64,000 bases of DNA from Nemertoderma westbladi (lineage: Eukaryota > Xenacoelomorpha > Nemertodermatida > Nemertodermatidae), in contig JAUCBJ010005441.1 of NCBI GenBank assembly GCA_032718475.1, positions 34,251-98,250 of the forward strand, in the 5' to 3' direction. Below the pieces are notes generated by a model. The model did no database searches. It was given only the letters and a program-made list of their open reading frames with translations, and was not told where the DNA came from. The translations under genes and the position numbers were made by a program. Shown piece after piece: positions 50,735 to 60,103 of the stretch. Positions within the stretch are counted from its first letter, which is position 1. Each line of letters begins with the position of its first letter.

Positions 50735-51796
50735 CTAAAGTCCTTTGTGGCCGCAAAGGTTAAATCCGCGATTGCGATTTCGGAATTGCGATTTCGGAAG
50801 AAGAGTGTCTAAGTTCAACTTAACTCGTGTTACTGGTATTGCACGTTGTCCATGCATACTACTTACGGTGTAACTGACGTTCTTACCTTGTCTAAGATCC
50901 GTCACGACATCAGCTATCTGCTCATCCACGTAGCTGTGAGATGAGGCTGAATCTAGAATAGCATAGATTCTCTTGCTCCCCTTTGTGCCAGTAATCTTAA
51001 TCGGAATTACGCTGAAACCTTTTAATTGGTCAGTCGTCAGAAGCGCGATCAATGGTTGTTCGTCTCCATCTGAATATACGTCGTCGTCTTCCGACTCTTC
51101 GTCCGACGATCCGGATTGTTCTGAGAAGCAATCCCTAATATGTGTCACGAAAGTTGGAGTCGTTTTTGATTCTCGATTATTATACGCGGTGTTGCATTTT
51201 GCTGCAGCTTCCGGGTGTTCCCTGGCGAAGCGTTTGGTTGGCGTATGGCTGTCTGTGTGGAGCAGACCGTCGTGGTTGCGTCCACAGGATGGACAAGTGT
51301 CGGTATTTGGGCAATCTTTGCGGACGTGTCCGTGTCGTGTACACCGCCAACAAGAGTCCAATGGCCGTATCTGCAGCCGTCGTTCTTCCGAGTTTAACTC
51401 GCGAAACTGTCGACAACCTCTCAACTTGTGACCGATATACCGCTTGCCTAAATGCTCGCAGTATTGGCAGCCGCTGAAGTCTGTACTGAGTTGCTGTCTA
51501 GTCTGTTTTATTCCAATGGGCGCAGATACCCTACTACCGTCCGAGAATTGTCGTGTTTCCGTCGGTGTGGCGTAAGTGGCCGTCTTGGTGGATGTTGTCT
51601 GGGGTTTTTGTCGGTTTGAGGATGGCAAGGTGATTCCTTCTGCTAAGATGTGCTGGTCAGTGTAGTTGGATCGAGTTTCTACCACTGCTTCCCTGGATAT
51701 CAAAAGGTACACATCTTCCAGTTTTAAGAATCCACCCCGCTCTTCCCGCTGGTATTCGATCTTCCTCCACTCCCGACGAAGTCGATGGTGGAGTCT
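50735..51796 (-). CDS. gag-pol: Gag zinc knuckles and aspartic protease, outer element
   Basis: The frame is open from directly after the TGA at 51797-51799, with which it is in phase. It holds a CCHC knuckle (CWRCTRHGHVRKDC), Cys/His pairs on either side (CQYC..., CPSCGRNHDGLLH), an acidic stretch (SSDEESEDDDVYSDGDE) and a DUF1758-type protease start (IYAILDSASSHSYVDEQIAD) with Asp-Ser-Ala at the active site. It runs out of frame at 50771-50798, where a 14-bp tandem duplication (ATTGCGATTTCGGA twice) shifts the reading; the rest of the protease and the reverse transcriptase are in another frame. This break is probably recent and inactivating. Confidence 0.85.
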   Translation of the reverse strand, partial: RLHHRLRREWRKIEYQREERGGFLKLEDVYLLISREAVVETRSNYTDQHILAEGITLPSSNRQKPQTTSTKTATYATPTETRQFSDGSRVSAPIGIKQTRQQLSTDFSGCQYCEHLGKRYIGHKLRGCRQFRELNSEERRLQIRPLDSCWRCTRHGHVRKDCPNTDTCPSCGRNHDGLLHTDSHTPTKRFAREHPEAAAKCNTAYNNRESKTTPTFVTHIRDCFSEQSGSSDEESEDDDVYSDGDEQPLIALLTTDQLKGFSVIPIKITGTKGSKRIYAILDSASSHSYVDEQIADVVTDLRQGKNVSYTVSSMHGQRAIPVTRVKLNLDTLLPKSQFRNRNRGFNLCGHKGL

Positions 51797-53218
51797 TCAT
51801 ATGATCTTTAATAATACGGTAGGGGTATTCCCGTATTCAAGTTGTCCAATAGATCTTAATGTAGAGATAGCGTTCTTGATTTCGTCAGCCAGTTTCAATA
51901 AGTCGACAGGTTTAGTAATAGCCCCTCCCTTACAGAGTTCCTCTATCACTGACCTGGCCATGCTGACTGTACCTCCGTAGATCGAAGTTAAACGATCGTA
52001 CGCTAGTTCGAAGGCGTCCGGTACACCAATGTAGGTCTCCGCCAAACGTTTAGGTTCTCCCGACAACGTTTGAAGCAGGTAATTAAACTTCTCCCGTGAT
52101 GTAAAGGCGCACACGGCGATCTGAGATTCGATATAGTCTACGAAAGTGTGCCAGTGTTTTGAGCTACCGGAAAACTTAGGTGGTTGTTGCACCGGTAGTC
52201 CTTGTCTAGCTGCGAATTTCGCTATTTCCTCGGCAACGTTCAGAGTTTCGCGTCCTTGGTTGGTAATCTGGTTGATGTCCCTTCTTGGCGCTTTTCCCTG
52301 ATACGATGTGTTTTTTGAAGGTATTTGTCTTTGTGGTTCCTTCGGGTATCTATTGTGTTCGAATTCAGTGTTCCTCGAACTATCGGTTTGAGCTTCCTCC
52401 AGACGTTCCTCAATCTGAGCCAACTTGTTAACAACTGGTCGCAGGATGTCGGCGAACTGTTGTGTACTGATTGCGTCCGTTGGTTGTAACGCCTTCTGTG
52501 TTGGTGTATTTTGTGGAGGATTGTCTACAAAGGAGTTGTCTGAACGCTCGCGTTTATATTCATCGGCCGCCCCTGTTCTAAATACCTCGCGTTTCGGGTA
52601 ATCCGATTCGCTCAAAGTACTACTATCATGTGGATATGGTGGTCGACGTGCTCGCGTCCGTTGCGTCGTACGAATTCTAACGTTTCGTTTCGGAACATCG
52701 TCCACTGTTCTCCGTTGTTCGGTAGGCTCACAAGTCTTCCTCGAAGTCGTAGATTGCGATGTAAACTGGTTCGGTCGCGTATCCACTGGTCTCCGTTGTT
52801 CGGTAGGCTCACAAGTCTTCCTCGAAGTCGTAGATTGCGATGTAAACTGAATCGGTGGTCGAGTAACAGCATTTGAATCAACTGGCCTTGTAAGCCGAAA
52901 CGTCATTGGGTATTCGTAGTGCGTAACCGGTTTAGGTGTCAAAGGTGGACTCACCTGTTTTGTCGTTAGTAGTGCAGGTCCGGTCAATAAACTACTACGA
53001 TCGGTAGTCGGTGGGTTACTTACCTTGACTTTCAAAATAGGCGACGACGTTGCTCTTGACGGTATGAATTTGTCCGGAATAACCAACCTGTGTTCCGTCG
53101 CACCATGGATAGGAGAAATATCACTACTACCCGCAATCGAAACAGGTTCCTTAGTCATAATTGGTGCAAACATAGGAGTTACTTGTGGGAATCGTTGACA
53201 CAAGTCTTTTACTAATTG
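51797..53218 (-). CDS. gag: Gag middle part with DUF1759 domain, outer element
   Basis: The frame continues in phase after the TGA at 53219-53221 and ends at a TGA at 51797-51799. It is Pro/Ser/Thr/Arg-rich for about 300 residues, including a tandem 27-residue duplication around two copies of RKTCEPTEQRR (52.7-52.8 kb, each carrying the dispersed motif). It ends in a DUF1759-type gag domain from about residue 325 (QQPPKFSGSSKHWHTFVDYI, then YDRLTSIYGG). The family places this domain in capsid formation. In the inner element the equivalent regions are in one uninterrupted frame. Confidence 0.85.
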   Translation of the reverse strand, partial: QLVKDLCQRFPQVTPMFAPIMTKEPVSIAGSSDISPIHGATEHRLVIPDKFIPSRATSSPILKVKVSNPPTTDRSSLLTGPALLTTKQVSPPLTPKPVTHYEYPMTFRLTRPVDSNAVTRPPIQFTSQSTTSRKTCEPTEQRRPVDTRPNQFTSQSTTSRKTCEPTEQRRTVDDVPKRNVRIRTTQRTRARRPPYPHDSSTLSESDYPKREVFRTGAADEYKRERSDNSFVDNPPQNTPTQKALQPTDAISTQQFADILRPVVNKLAQIEERLEEAQTDSSRNTEFEHNRYPKEPQRQIPSKNTSYQGKAPRRDINQITNQGRETLNVAEEIAKFAARQGLPVQQPPKFSGSSKHWHTFVDYIESQIAVCAFTSREKFNYLLQTLSGEPKRLAETYIGVPDAFELAYDRLTSIYGGTVSMARSVIEELCKGGAITKPVDLLKLADEIKNAISTLRSIGQLEYGNTPTVLLKII

Positions 53219-54724
53219 TCATTCCCGTCCGGGTGCTCCTACGCTTCCTTCCTTCTTCCGTTCCTGAATTTGGCGATGTCTTACCTCTATCTGGTCCAAG
53301 TCATGTCCGTCTCGAGATCTCATTGATCGATCGCGGGCCTTTTGATCCAGATCTTCCTCGGCGTTCGCTAATTCTCTCGCCTTCTTCTCGAGTTCGAAAT
53401 GAAGTTTAGCTGTCTTCTCTCGTTGTTCCGTTTGTTGTTGTTGCGCCTCAAACTCCGCTTGTCGTATAGCTGATTGAGCTTTTATTTGCCGTGTTTTCAT
53501 TTCGGCCCGTGCTTCCGAAACTAACCTTTCTCGCTCTAACTCTGCCTCTGCCGTTTGTCGCTCTAATTCTGCCGCTGCCGTTTGTCGCTCTAATTCTGCC
53601 GCTGCCGTTTGTCGCTCTAACTCGGCCGCTGCGTTTCGTCGCTCTAATTTTGCCGCTGCCGTTTGTCGCTCTAACTCGGCCGCTGCGTTTCGTTGCGCTA
53701 AATCAACCGCTGCCGTTTGTTGGGCAATGTCTACCTCTAACCTTTCTACTTCAGCTGCTTCTAATTCAGCTTGTTCCTGTAGATGAGAGATTCTCGCTAC
53801 ATTCACAACGCGTAGCTTCTCTTCCTCTACTGCTGCCTGCATCACTAGAAGTTGAGCTTGTTCCTCCATTTCTCGTCGTTGTCGGTAGAATTCTTGTTGT
53901 TGTCGAGCAACTTCTGACGTGACCATACTTCCCTCGCCGATTTCGCTACGAATACTTACCAACGATTGATTTAGTATTCCTGGTACTAGTTCGATTTGTG
54001 CGAGTGAAGTTTCCCTCGTAGCCTCCGGCACGGTTTCCCAATCTCCGACGTCCTCGCCGCACATGCGTAAGTGATCCGTCAGGTGTTTCAATTGTCCATC
54101 CAGCCTGTACAGTTCCTGTTCTTCCTCAGGTTGCAATAATTCGTCCGAAACTGACTCACCTAACAACTGGTCCGCTTGTTCCTGTTGTATCTGCCTAATC
54201 GTCGACTTAAACTGAATCAGTTTCTCTCTAGCGATCATTAGTTTCTCAAGGATTCTAAGTTGAGTATCCATGTCCTGTCTCTGTCTAGCTAGATCTTGTA
54301 GACTGATAAGGTTATCTACGGACTTATGTACTCTACTTTGTACTCTAACCTGGAGGGTGTAGAACTCAAACCGAGACATCGGAGCGGTCAACTCGTCTAA
54401 TATGCGTTGGCCTTCTCCAATACTCCTGGTAATATGCGCCATATAGCCTCCGACGCTTCTAACCACGCTCTCCTGGCTTCCTACTGAACTTACCATGTCC
54501 GTTTCCCTGTATCTAGGTTGCGGAACAGTTAGAAAGTCCTCGGTCCTGCCGTCACCTCATACTACGGCATCCGGTACTCCCATTGGATGTACTGGTGACG
54601 CACACGGTGTAGGTTCGGTAGGCTCGCGAGTCTTCCCCTGTAGTTCTTCCGCTGCTGACTTATCCGCGTCACATGAGTCATAGTCGGTAGGTGTATTCTT
54701 CGTATAGTCTTGTTTGTCACTCAT
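53219..54724 (-). CDS. gag: Gag N-terminal coiled-coil part, outer element
   Basis: The main frame starts at ATG 54496 (425 codons), but an in-phase ATG at 54724 extends it with one TGA at 54557-54559 between. It has a helical N-terminus and a long coiled coil with a 10-residue (30-bp) repeat of the type AAAELERQT at about 53555-53700. It ends with Lys/Arg/Glu-rich sequence. The terminating TGA (53219-53221) is followed by CAA TTA, a context known to favour read-through, and the next gag part is in the same frame. The 54724 start leaves 56 codons before the first TGA and includes one copy of the dispersed motif (read as GKTREPTEP). Confidence 0.8.
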
Positions 54725-55535
54725 TTCGGTAGTTGTAAGTCAAGTAAAATGTGAGTGTCAAAGTATCAAATTTACCGTATTTATATCTAAACGGTACTAA
54801 TTACAGTCATATAAAATTAGCCTACCGGCCGATTTTATAGCAGATGGATAAAATTAGCCTAGACGGCCAATTTTACAGCAAATAAATGTCACGGTATAAG
54901 TATATAATAAAATTAGCCTAGCGGCCAATTTTATAACAAATAAATCGGATAACGATATGCGTTATCAAAAGGTAAATTAAATACAATAATACGGACTAAT
55001 TCAGCAATGAACAAAGAAATCATACGGAATGCATAAATACTTGAGACAGTGGAACCCACAATAATTTTAACTAATACGGTAATGCCTAACTTATTTATGC
55101 AACTTTTCGAACTCACCCACTCCAATAATTCTCCAGAAAAACAGATTCCCAGATACAAACCGGACGTGAACCTTTCCGTTTTCAACGTTGCGGACGAAGC
55201 GCGATTTTCCCAACCAAAGTTGTTGGGTTATCTATCTCCCAAACTTGCTAAACACGGTCTTGCTCCCGTTACAGTCTAGAAATGAGTTCTGAATCCTGAA
55301 AAACAAAAGAGTTAGGTTTTACTTTTACGAAAATTTTGTACCGGTACAATATGGTATTTAAACCCTTTTAAACACCGGTATTCAATTCCAAAAATATTTT
55401 ACACGCGGTTCAAATCAAATTTTGTTTCAAAAAATTAGCACTTAGCTAATCAAACATAAACTTTTACCTCAAAATACAAAATTTTCAAATAACTTTAGTC
55501 CTACCGAACCGTAGTTCAGTAAAATATATTCCTAC
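54725..55535 (-). other. Leader of the outer element
   Basis: AT-rich leader between the 5' LTR and gag. The word AAAATTAGCCTA(G/C)CGGCC(A/G)ATTTTA is repeated three times near 54810-54940. No primer-binding site was recognised next to the LTR. Frames of 76-84 codons here are unremarkable. Confidence 0.5.
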
Positions 55536-57425
55536 TGATGCGAAGAGACAGTAACAATACCTGCAATATCTTACTGTAAAGTTTGTGAATCAAATCATAA
55601 ATCCGACCTTCTCACCAAAACAGTAAACTCCAAGTAAGCGAATATATTGCAGTATTGGTCCCTTATAACCGGTGAGGCAGAAAACAGTCTACGAGCAGAC
55701 AAACTTCGATAAAACAAAATCCCGCGCAGCGAATCCTAAAATCAGGCTGACTCACTGACGGACTAAGGGGCTCGTATACTTTGCCGCGGTGTGATTTACA
55801 TGGTTGGGCGAAAGAGACGCTAGCTAGGTGCAGAGATTTGGAGATGTCTAACTAGCGGGCAAAGTGCAGTACGGACAAAAGTTAATTTTATATATTTTGA
55901 GGTGTAAATAATTTCTAACTCGCGTGTGTTAATTCTGAACAGTCAAAGCAGTTTTGCTCCTTCACATATATAATTACTGGGTACGGTGTACATTTTACGA
56001 ATATTCTAATTTTGTAACTTGTAGGTCCAATACTCACGAATGATAAGGTTCCTTCCCCTCTTGCGTATTTCCAGGACTCAAATTCAGGCATAAAGTTAAT
56101 GCTACGCCCAGAATTCGGCAATTTTAATTTACCAGGTCCCTAATACTAAGAAGAAATGTGTTAGTTTACTACAGTAGGCGTACGGTTACAAATAGCTATC
56201 CTGGCTCTTATCTAGAATTTTAGTCACCTAGGTAGGCTGGGTAACTTCCTATCAGGATGTTGGCGGGGACACGGTAGATGTTAGTATATCCCTAATAGCC
56301 TCAATTTATTTGCGCCTAGTCGTAAACTGCCCTACCGCCTGAACGGTACAATCCTAATTCAGGTGAAACACAGCAACCCTCCTAGCCTACAAGTTCTAAT
56401 GCAATGGACACCGTTGCACTACAAATAGTCGCAAACCCACCTGTACTTAGCAAGAGTTAGGCGTACAGTTTGCTGCACCCTACCAATGTGTATGCCTTGT
56501 ACCGGTGTGCCTACGTCCCATCTGCGTACTAGTATCTCTGCCTGAGCTCTCTCTCCTCTCCTCCCGTAGGAATATGAAGGCCTACTGCGGTTTTTCCTGA
56601 ATTAAAACAGTACAGTCCCTAGGATGTAATTTTAGGCGTACAGCGTGTCACTACCTCTACCTTTGATCTTTGGTCTTACGCTTAGGTAGCAAGGCATCGA
56701 ACGCTGTCTAACCTTTCAGGCGATGGGCGAATAACTAAGATGGTATTGCGGGTTGTCTCCTGTCTACATTCCCTTGATGTTCCCGTTCATTGCTGCGGCC
56801 CGAAGTCTAGCCGGCCATCCTGTCCCTTAGTTGAGTTCACCGTGGTGAAGCATGATAAAACAGATAGAAAAAGGGCAGATGTGACAAGTATTTCTAACTT
56901 TTATTACAAAATCAAACAATAACTATTATACAATAAACAGAGATAGAAACTGAAGTGATAGAGTGTGATAGATAGAATATATAACTAATGAACGAAATCG
57001 CACCTTTTATACCAAATTTGTGCCGCAATCAATCGAGAAAATTCTCGATTGTTCTATAGGTTCTAACAGGTTTTTAAAGATAGCTATTGGTCCAGCTAAT
57101 ATATAACTTGCACGACATTGGTTACAATCTAATAACTACAGTCTCATTGGTTAATCTAGGTACAGACAAATGCAATTTAATTTGTAGCGGTCAATTTAAA
57201 TGAGTTGAAATTCTGCACAAAAAATAATTCGCACTTACTAGGATTCGAACTCAATACCTACTACATATATAATTTCCAACGCTCTACCGACTGAACCACT
57301 TGACTAAACATCATACAATAGATATAACAAATACAAATGAGGACTCAAAGTAATCTTTTAGCAAAGTTAATTCGAATAAAATAAAATTTTGAAAATCCAC
57401 GGCATTTAGGGAATATAATTCTATA
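55536..57425 (-). repeat. Outer element 5' LTR (intact)
   Basis: 1890 bp. Aligned to the split 3' LTR it shows about eight substitutions and an 8-bp deletion in the tRNA-like segment near 57290. It is followed by the target duplication GTTAC. Confidence 0.92.
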
Positions 57426-57430
57426 GTTAC

Positions 57431-57825
57431 CATCGGCCATTCACCCGGCACCATTGCCTCATTCTGGCGTTATGTAATTGGAACATTTTAATACTGTAGG
57501 CTACCTATGTACTTGGAACAATATAAAACCTTGTAATTGGAACATTTTAATACCTTATGATTTGGAACATTATAAAACCTTGTAATTGGAACATTTTAAT
57601 ATCTTATGTATTTGGAACATTATAAAACCTTGTAATTGGAACATTTTAATACCTTATGTATTTGGAACATTATAAAACCTTGTAATTGGAACATTTTAAT
57701 ATCTTATGTAATTGCAATATTTTAATACCTTATGTAATTGGAACATTCTACCTATTGTTTTTACACGTGTCGTTCGTAATTCAAAATAATATTTTACTAA
57801 AAATTAATATTTAATCTTTGTGGGG
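57431..57825. repeat. Minisatellite of GGAACATTTTAATACCTTATG type
   Basis: From about 57475 to 57750 a unit of roughly 48 bp alternates TTGTAATTGGAACATTTTAA with TATTTGGAACATTATAAAACC, five to six times. The first bases (57431-57474) are the single-copy flank of the outer element. Nothing coding is seen. Confidence 0.8.
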
Positions 57826-58266
57826 CGAGCGACGAAAGTAAGCGAGCTTAGCATACAGGTACCACTAACTTAATCGGTGTGTCCGTTGTTCTGTTGATCT
57901 GTTGTTCTGTTGATCTGTTGTGTTCAATTTTAAACGTTAATAACTCAGCCAAATGTTAATGAAATTTAACCAAACTTGGTACACATGTAGTCTGGCAAAA
58001 GTTTAGAAATTTTCCAAGTTGAATTTCCGTGTGGCCTTCGAGAAGCTAAGATAATAGCAATTAATTAGTTAATTAAGTTGATTACGGTAAAAACTGCATT
58101 TTCAACCTGCCTGTTAAAGGATATTAATTATTTTACAGTATAAGATTTAAATAATTATACTTAAAAATTATACAGATGCCACATATCCCATTCTATTATA
58201 GTTTTTAATTAGTTCAAGTGATTTGCTTTAATAAATGTGTCTTTAATTGATCTAAACGTAATTAAA
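57826..58266. repeat. Dispersed repeat, copy 1
   Basis: Begins GACGAAAGTAAGCGAGCTTA and runs through TTCAATTTTAAACGTTAATA to GATCTAAACGTAATTAA. A second copy is at 59676-60103 with many differences. The opening words with GGTACCACTAACT...ATCGGTGTGTC suggest an old interspersed repeat. There is no coding capacity. Confidence 0.75.
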
Positions 58267-58910
58267 GCGGCACAATTATTGAGTACAAATTTAATCCTGC
58301 CCATTATTGGTCAACATAGTCTCTGCGGGGGTGTAGAGCTGCTAGCTGGTTGGGAGATGTTGGTGTAGCCTTACCAGAGGGGAATTGTACTGTAATAGGC
58401 AGCCAGTAGTATTGCTATAGCAACCCAGACATAACTCCAACCATACACTGCCTGTACTTCAATTCCTATTGACTCTATACTATATGTTGTATTACTTACT
58501 TAATCTCAGGTGACAGAAGATAATGACATAAATAATCATGACTGTTGTAGGCTTATATCTGAAATTGTTTATTCCAGTATTCCGCAATAATATATTTTTC
58601 TGGTTATTTTTTAATTGAATTTTTGCAAAGTAGTAAAATTAATGTTCTTAAAAATAATATTATTATTTTATATGTAACCTAGGAAATTATCTACAATTTT
58701 TCGCTGCTGCTTTGAGAGTGTACATTGATTTAATATTATTTCAATACCCATATTACTACATCGGCATACAATGCGTTGGCGTTGTATCACACATCTCCAC
58801 ATAGATGTATCAGCAGTTACTCGCACAGTTTCGAAACTTCGCATAGTTATAACTGTATAAAGATCGTCAGTCTTGGTTATTGGCTATTCTTGGTTAAAAT
58901 ATTTTAATGT
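58267..58910. other. Gene-free AT-rich region
   Basis: Nothing coding or repeated was recognised, apart from AT-rich words. Confidence 0.5.
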
Positions 58911-59187
58911 AAAACAGGACGAGCGACGAGCGCAACGAGGCATATAATGAAGACGAATACTGTGTAGACTATATTCCTATTAACCATACCTGGCTTCGCC
59001 TATTGAAGGCATCGGTAGTTATAAAGATCGACCGTCAGTCTGCGTTTAGGAAATATATTTAAATACAAAACAGGACGAGCACAACGACGTTTATAATAAA
59101 GAAGACGAGTACTGCCTACTGCGTTGATTATATTCCTATAAACCATACCTGGCTTCGCCTATTGAAGGCATCGGTAGTTATAAAGTA
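58911..59187 (+). repeat. Tandem duplication of about 125-155 bp
   Basis: AAAACAGGACGAGC...TGGCTTCGCCTATTGAAGGC ATCGGTAGTTATAAAG occurs at about 58911-59030 and again at 59067-59185 with small indels. Confidence 0.75.
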
Positions 59188-59212
59188 CTGGTGGGTGGGA
59201 AGGGTGGGGGGA

Positions 59213-59230
59213 GGGGGGGGGGGGGGGGGG
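59213..59230 (+). repeat. Homopolymer G tract, 18 bases
   Basis: Preceded by GGGTGGGGGGA and followed by TGCAGATTAAAAGGGG. A matching but shorter G-rich start occurs at 60676, in the second copy of this repeat segment. Confidence 0.85.
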
Positions 59231-59675
59231 TGCAGATTAAAAGGGGTGAACACGTACTGTCCCCCTTTCTTTGATTGATTGGTGGTGTGGGTAAATTTCT
59301 CAAAACCTGATTTTGTGATACAGTCGCTCAATTTTAATCTGTATCTGATAACTGAGCCTCGTCCTGCGCGATGGCCCCATGCACGTGTATTAACTACCTA
59401 CTTAATTATCTCATATTTGTCCTTTTATGGGTCTGATTTGATTTAAATGTTTTCATCATGGTTCTATAAATGAGTTTTCTATACTTAACTTACATTACTG
59501 CTATATTTACTTTCAGTTTGGACTTTTGGTGTACGGGTTTCATAACAAATAGCTTTATTATGCCCTAAACTATTAAAATGCAGAATGGTGAGACTGATGA
59601 GAATGGTTTTGGAAATTCTTGGTCGTCACTACAGAGATTGTACAACGCCTCGTTTGTTAAGGTGAGACTGTGGGT
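59231..59675. repeat. Repeat segment B copy 1 and spacer
   Basis: TGCAGATTAAAAGGGG...GTGATACAGTCGCTCAATTT...CTGAGCCTCGTCCTGCGCG (59231-59400) is matched at 60680-60850. The remainder is unique AT-rich DNA. Confidence 0.65.
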
Positions 59676-60103
59676 TGAGCCACGAAAGTAAGCGAGCTTC
59701 GCATACGGGTACCACTAACTCAATCGGTGTGTCTGTTGATCTGTTATGTTCAATTTTAAACGTTAATAACTCGGCCAAATCTCGATGAATTTTAACCAAA
59801 CTTGGTACATATGTTGTTTGGCAAAAGTTTAGGAATTTTCCAAGTTGAATTTGCGTGTGGCGTTCGAGAAGCTAAGATAATAGCAGTTAATTGGTGAATT
59901 AAGTTGATTATGGTAAAAACAGCATTAATTAAGAGATTAAGTAAGTAAGAAATTAATTATTTTCTAGTATAAGGTTTAAATAATTTTACTTAAAGATTAT
60001 ACAGCTGTAATCCCCATACACCATTCCATTATATGTAGTTATTAATTAGTTCAAGTGATTTGCTTTAAGAAATGTGTTTTTAATTGATCTAAACGTAATT
60101 AAG
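59676..60103. repeat. Dispersed repeat, copy 2
   Basis: Same orientation as the copy at 57826-58266, about 1.85 kb away. Differences are scattered, so the duplication is not recent. Confidence 0.75.

Larger units (their letters stand above)
41097..54638 (-). repeat. Dispersed short motif of the outer element, ten copies
   Basis: On the element's sense strand the consensus is GGAAGACTCGCGAGCCT, with the 8-bp palindrome CTCGCGAG at its centre. Copies lie near 41103-41118, 41299-41315, 41559-41574, 44533-44549, 45681-45697, 48233-48249, 50252-50268, 52724-52740, 52804-52820 and 54620-54636. Four are in non-coding DNA; the rest are in coding DNA in two different reading frames, as GRLASL at 44.5, 48.2 and 50.3 kb and as KT(C/R)EPTE at 52.7, 52.8 and 54.6 kb. 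The last of these lies in the gag leader frame, counted here as coding. Use of two frames shows the nucleotide sequence, not a peptide, is what recurs. Confidence 0.85.
27286..57425 (-). mobile_element. Outer BEL/Pao LTR retrotransposon (minus strand), interrupted by a second one
   Basis: The flanks carry a perfect 5-bp direct repeat GTTAC (27281-27285 and 57426-57430). The two LTRs are 1898 bp (left, after removing the inner element and its target duplication) and 1890 bp (right), differing by an 8-bp deletion and roughly eight substitutions, so the insertion is young. Subtracting the inner element gives about 18.5 kb, long for this superfamily. Order on the minus strand: 5' LTR, gag, protease, reverse transcriptase, RNase H, integrase, a 1240-codon second ORF, a 3' non-coding region, 3' LTR. 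The LTR reads TATAGAAT...CGCATCA in the element's sense, so its 5' terminus is not the usual TG. No tRNA primer-binding site was recognised. Confidence 0.9.
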
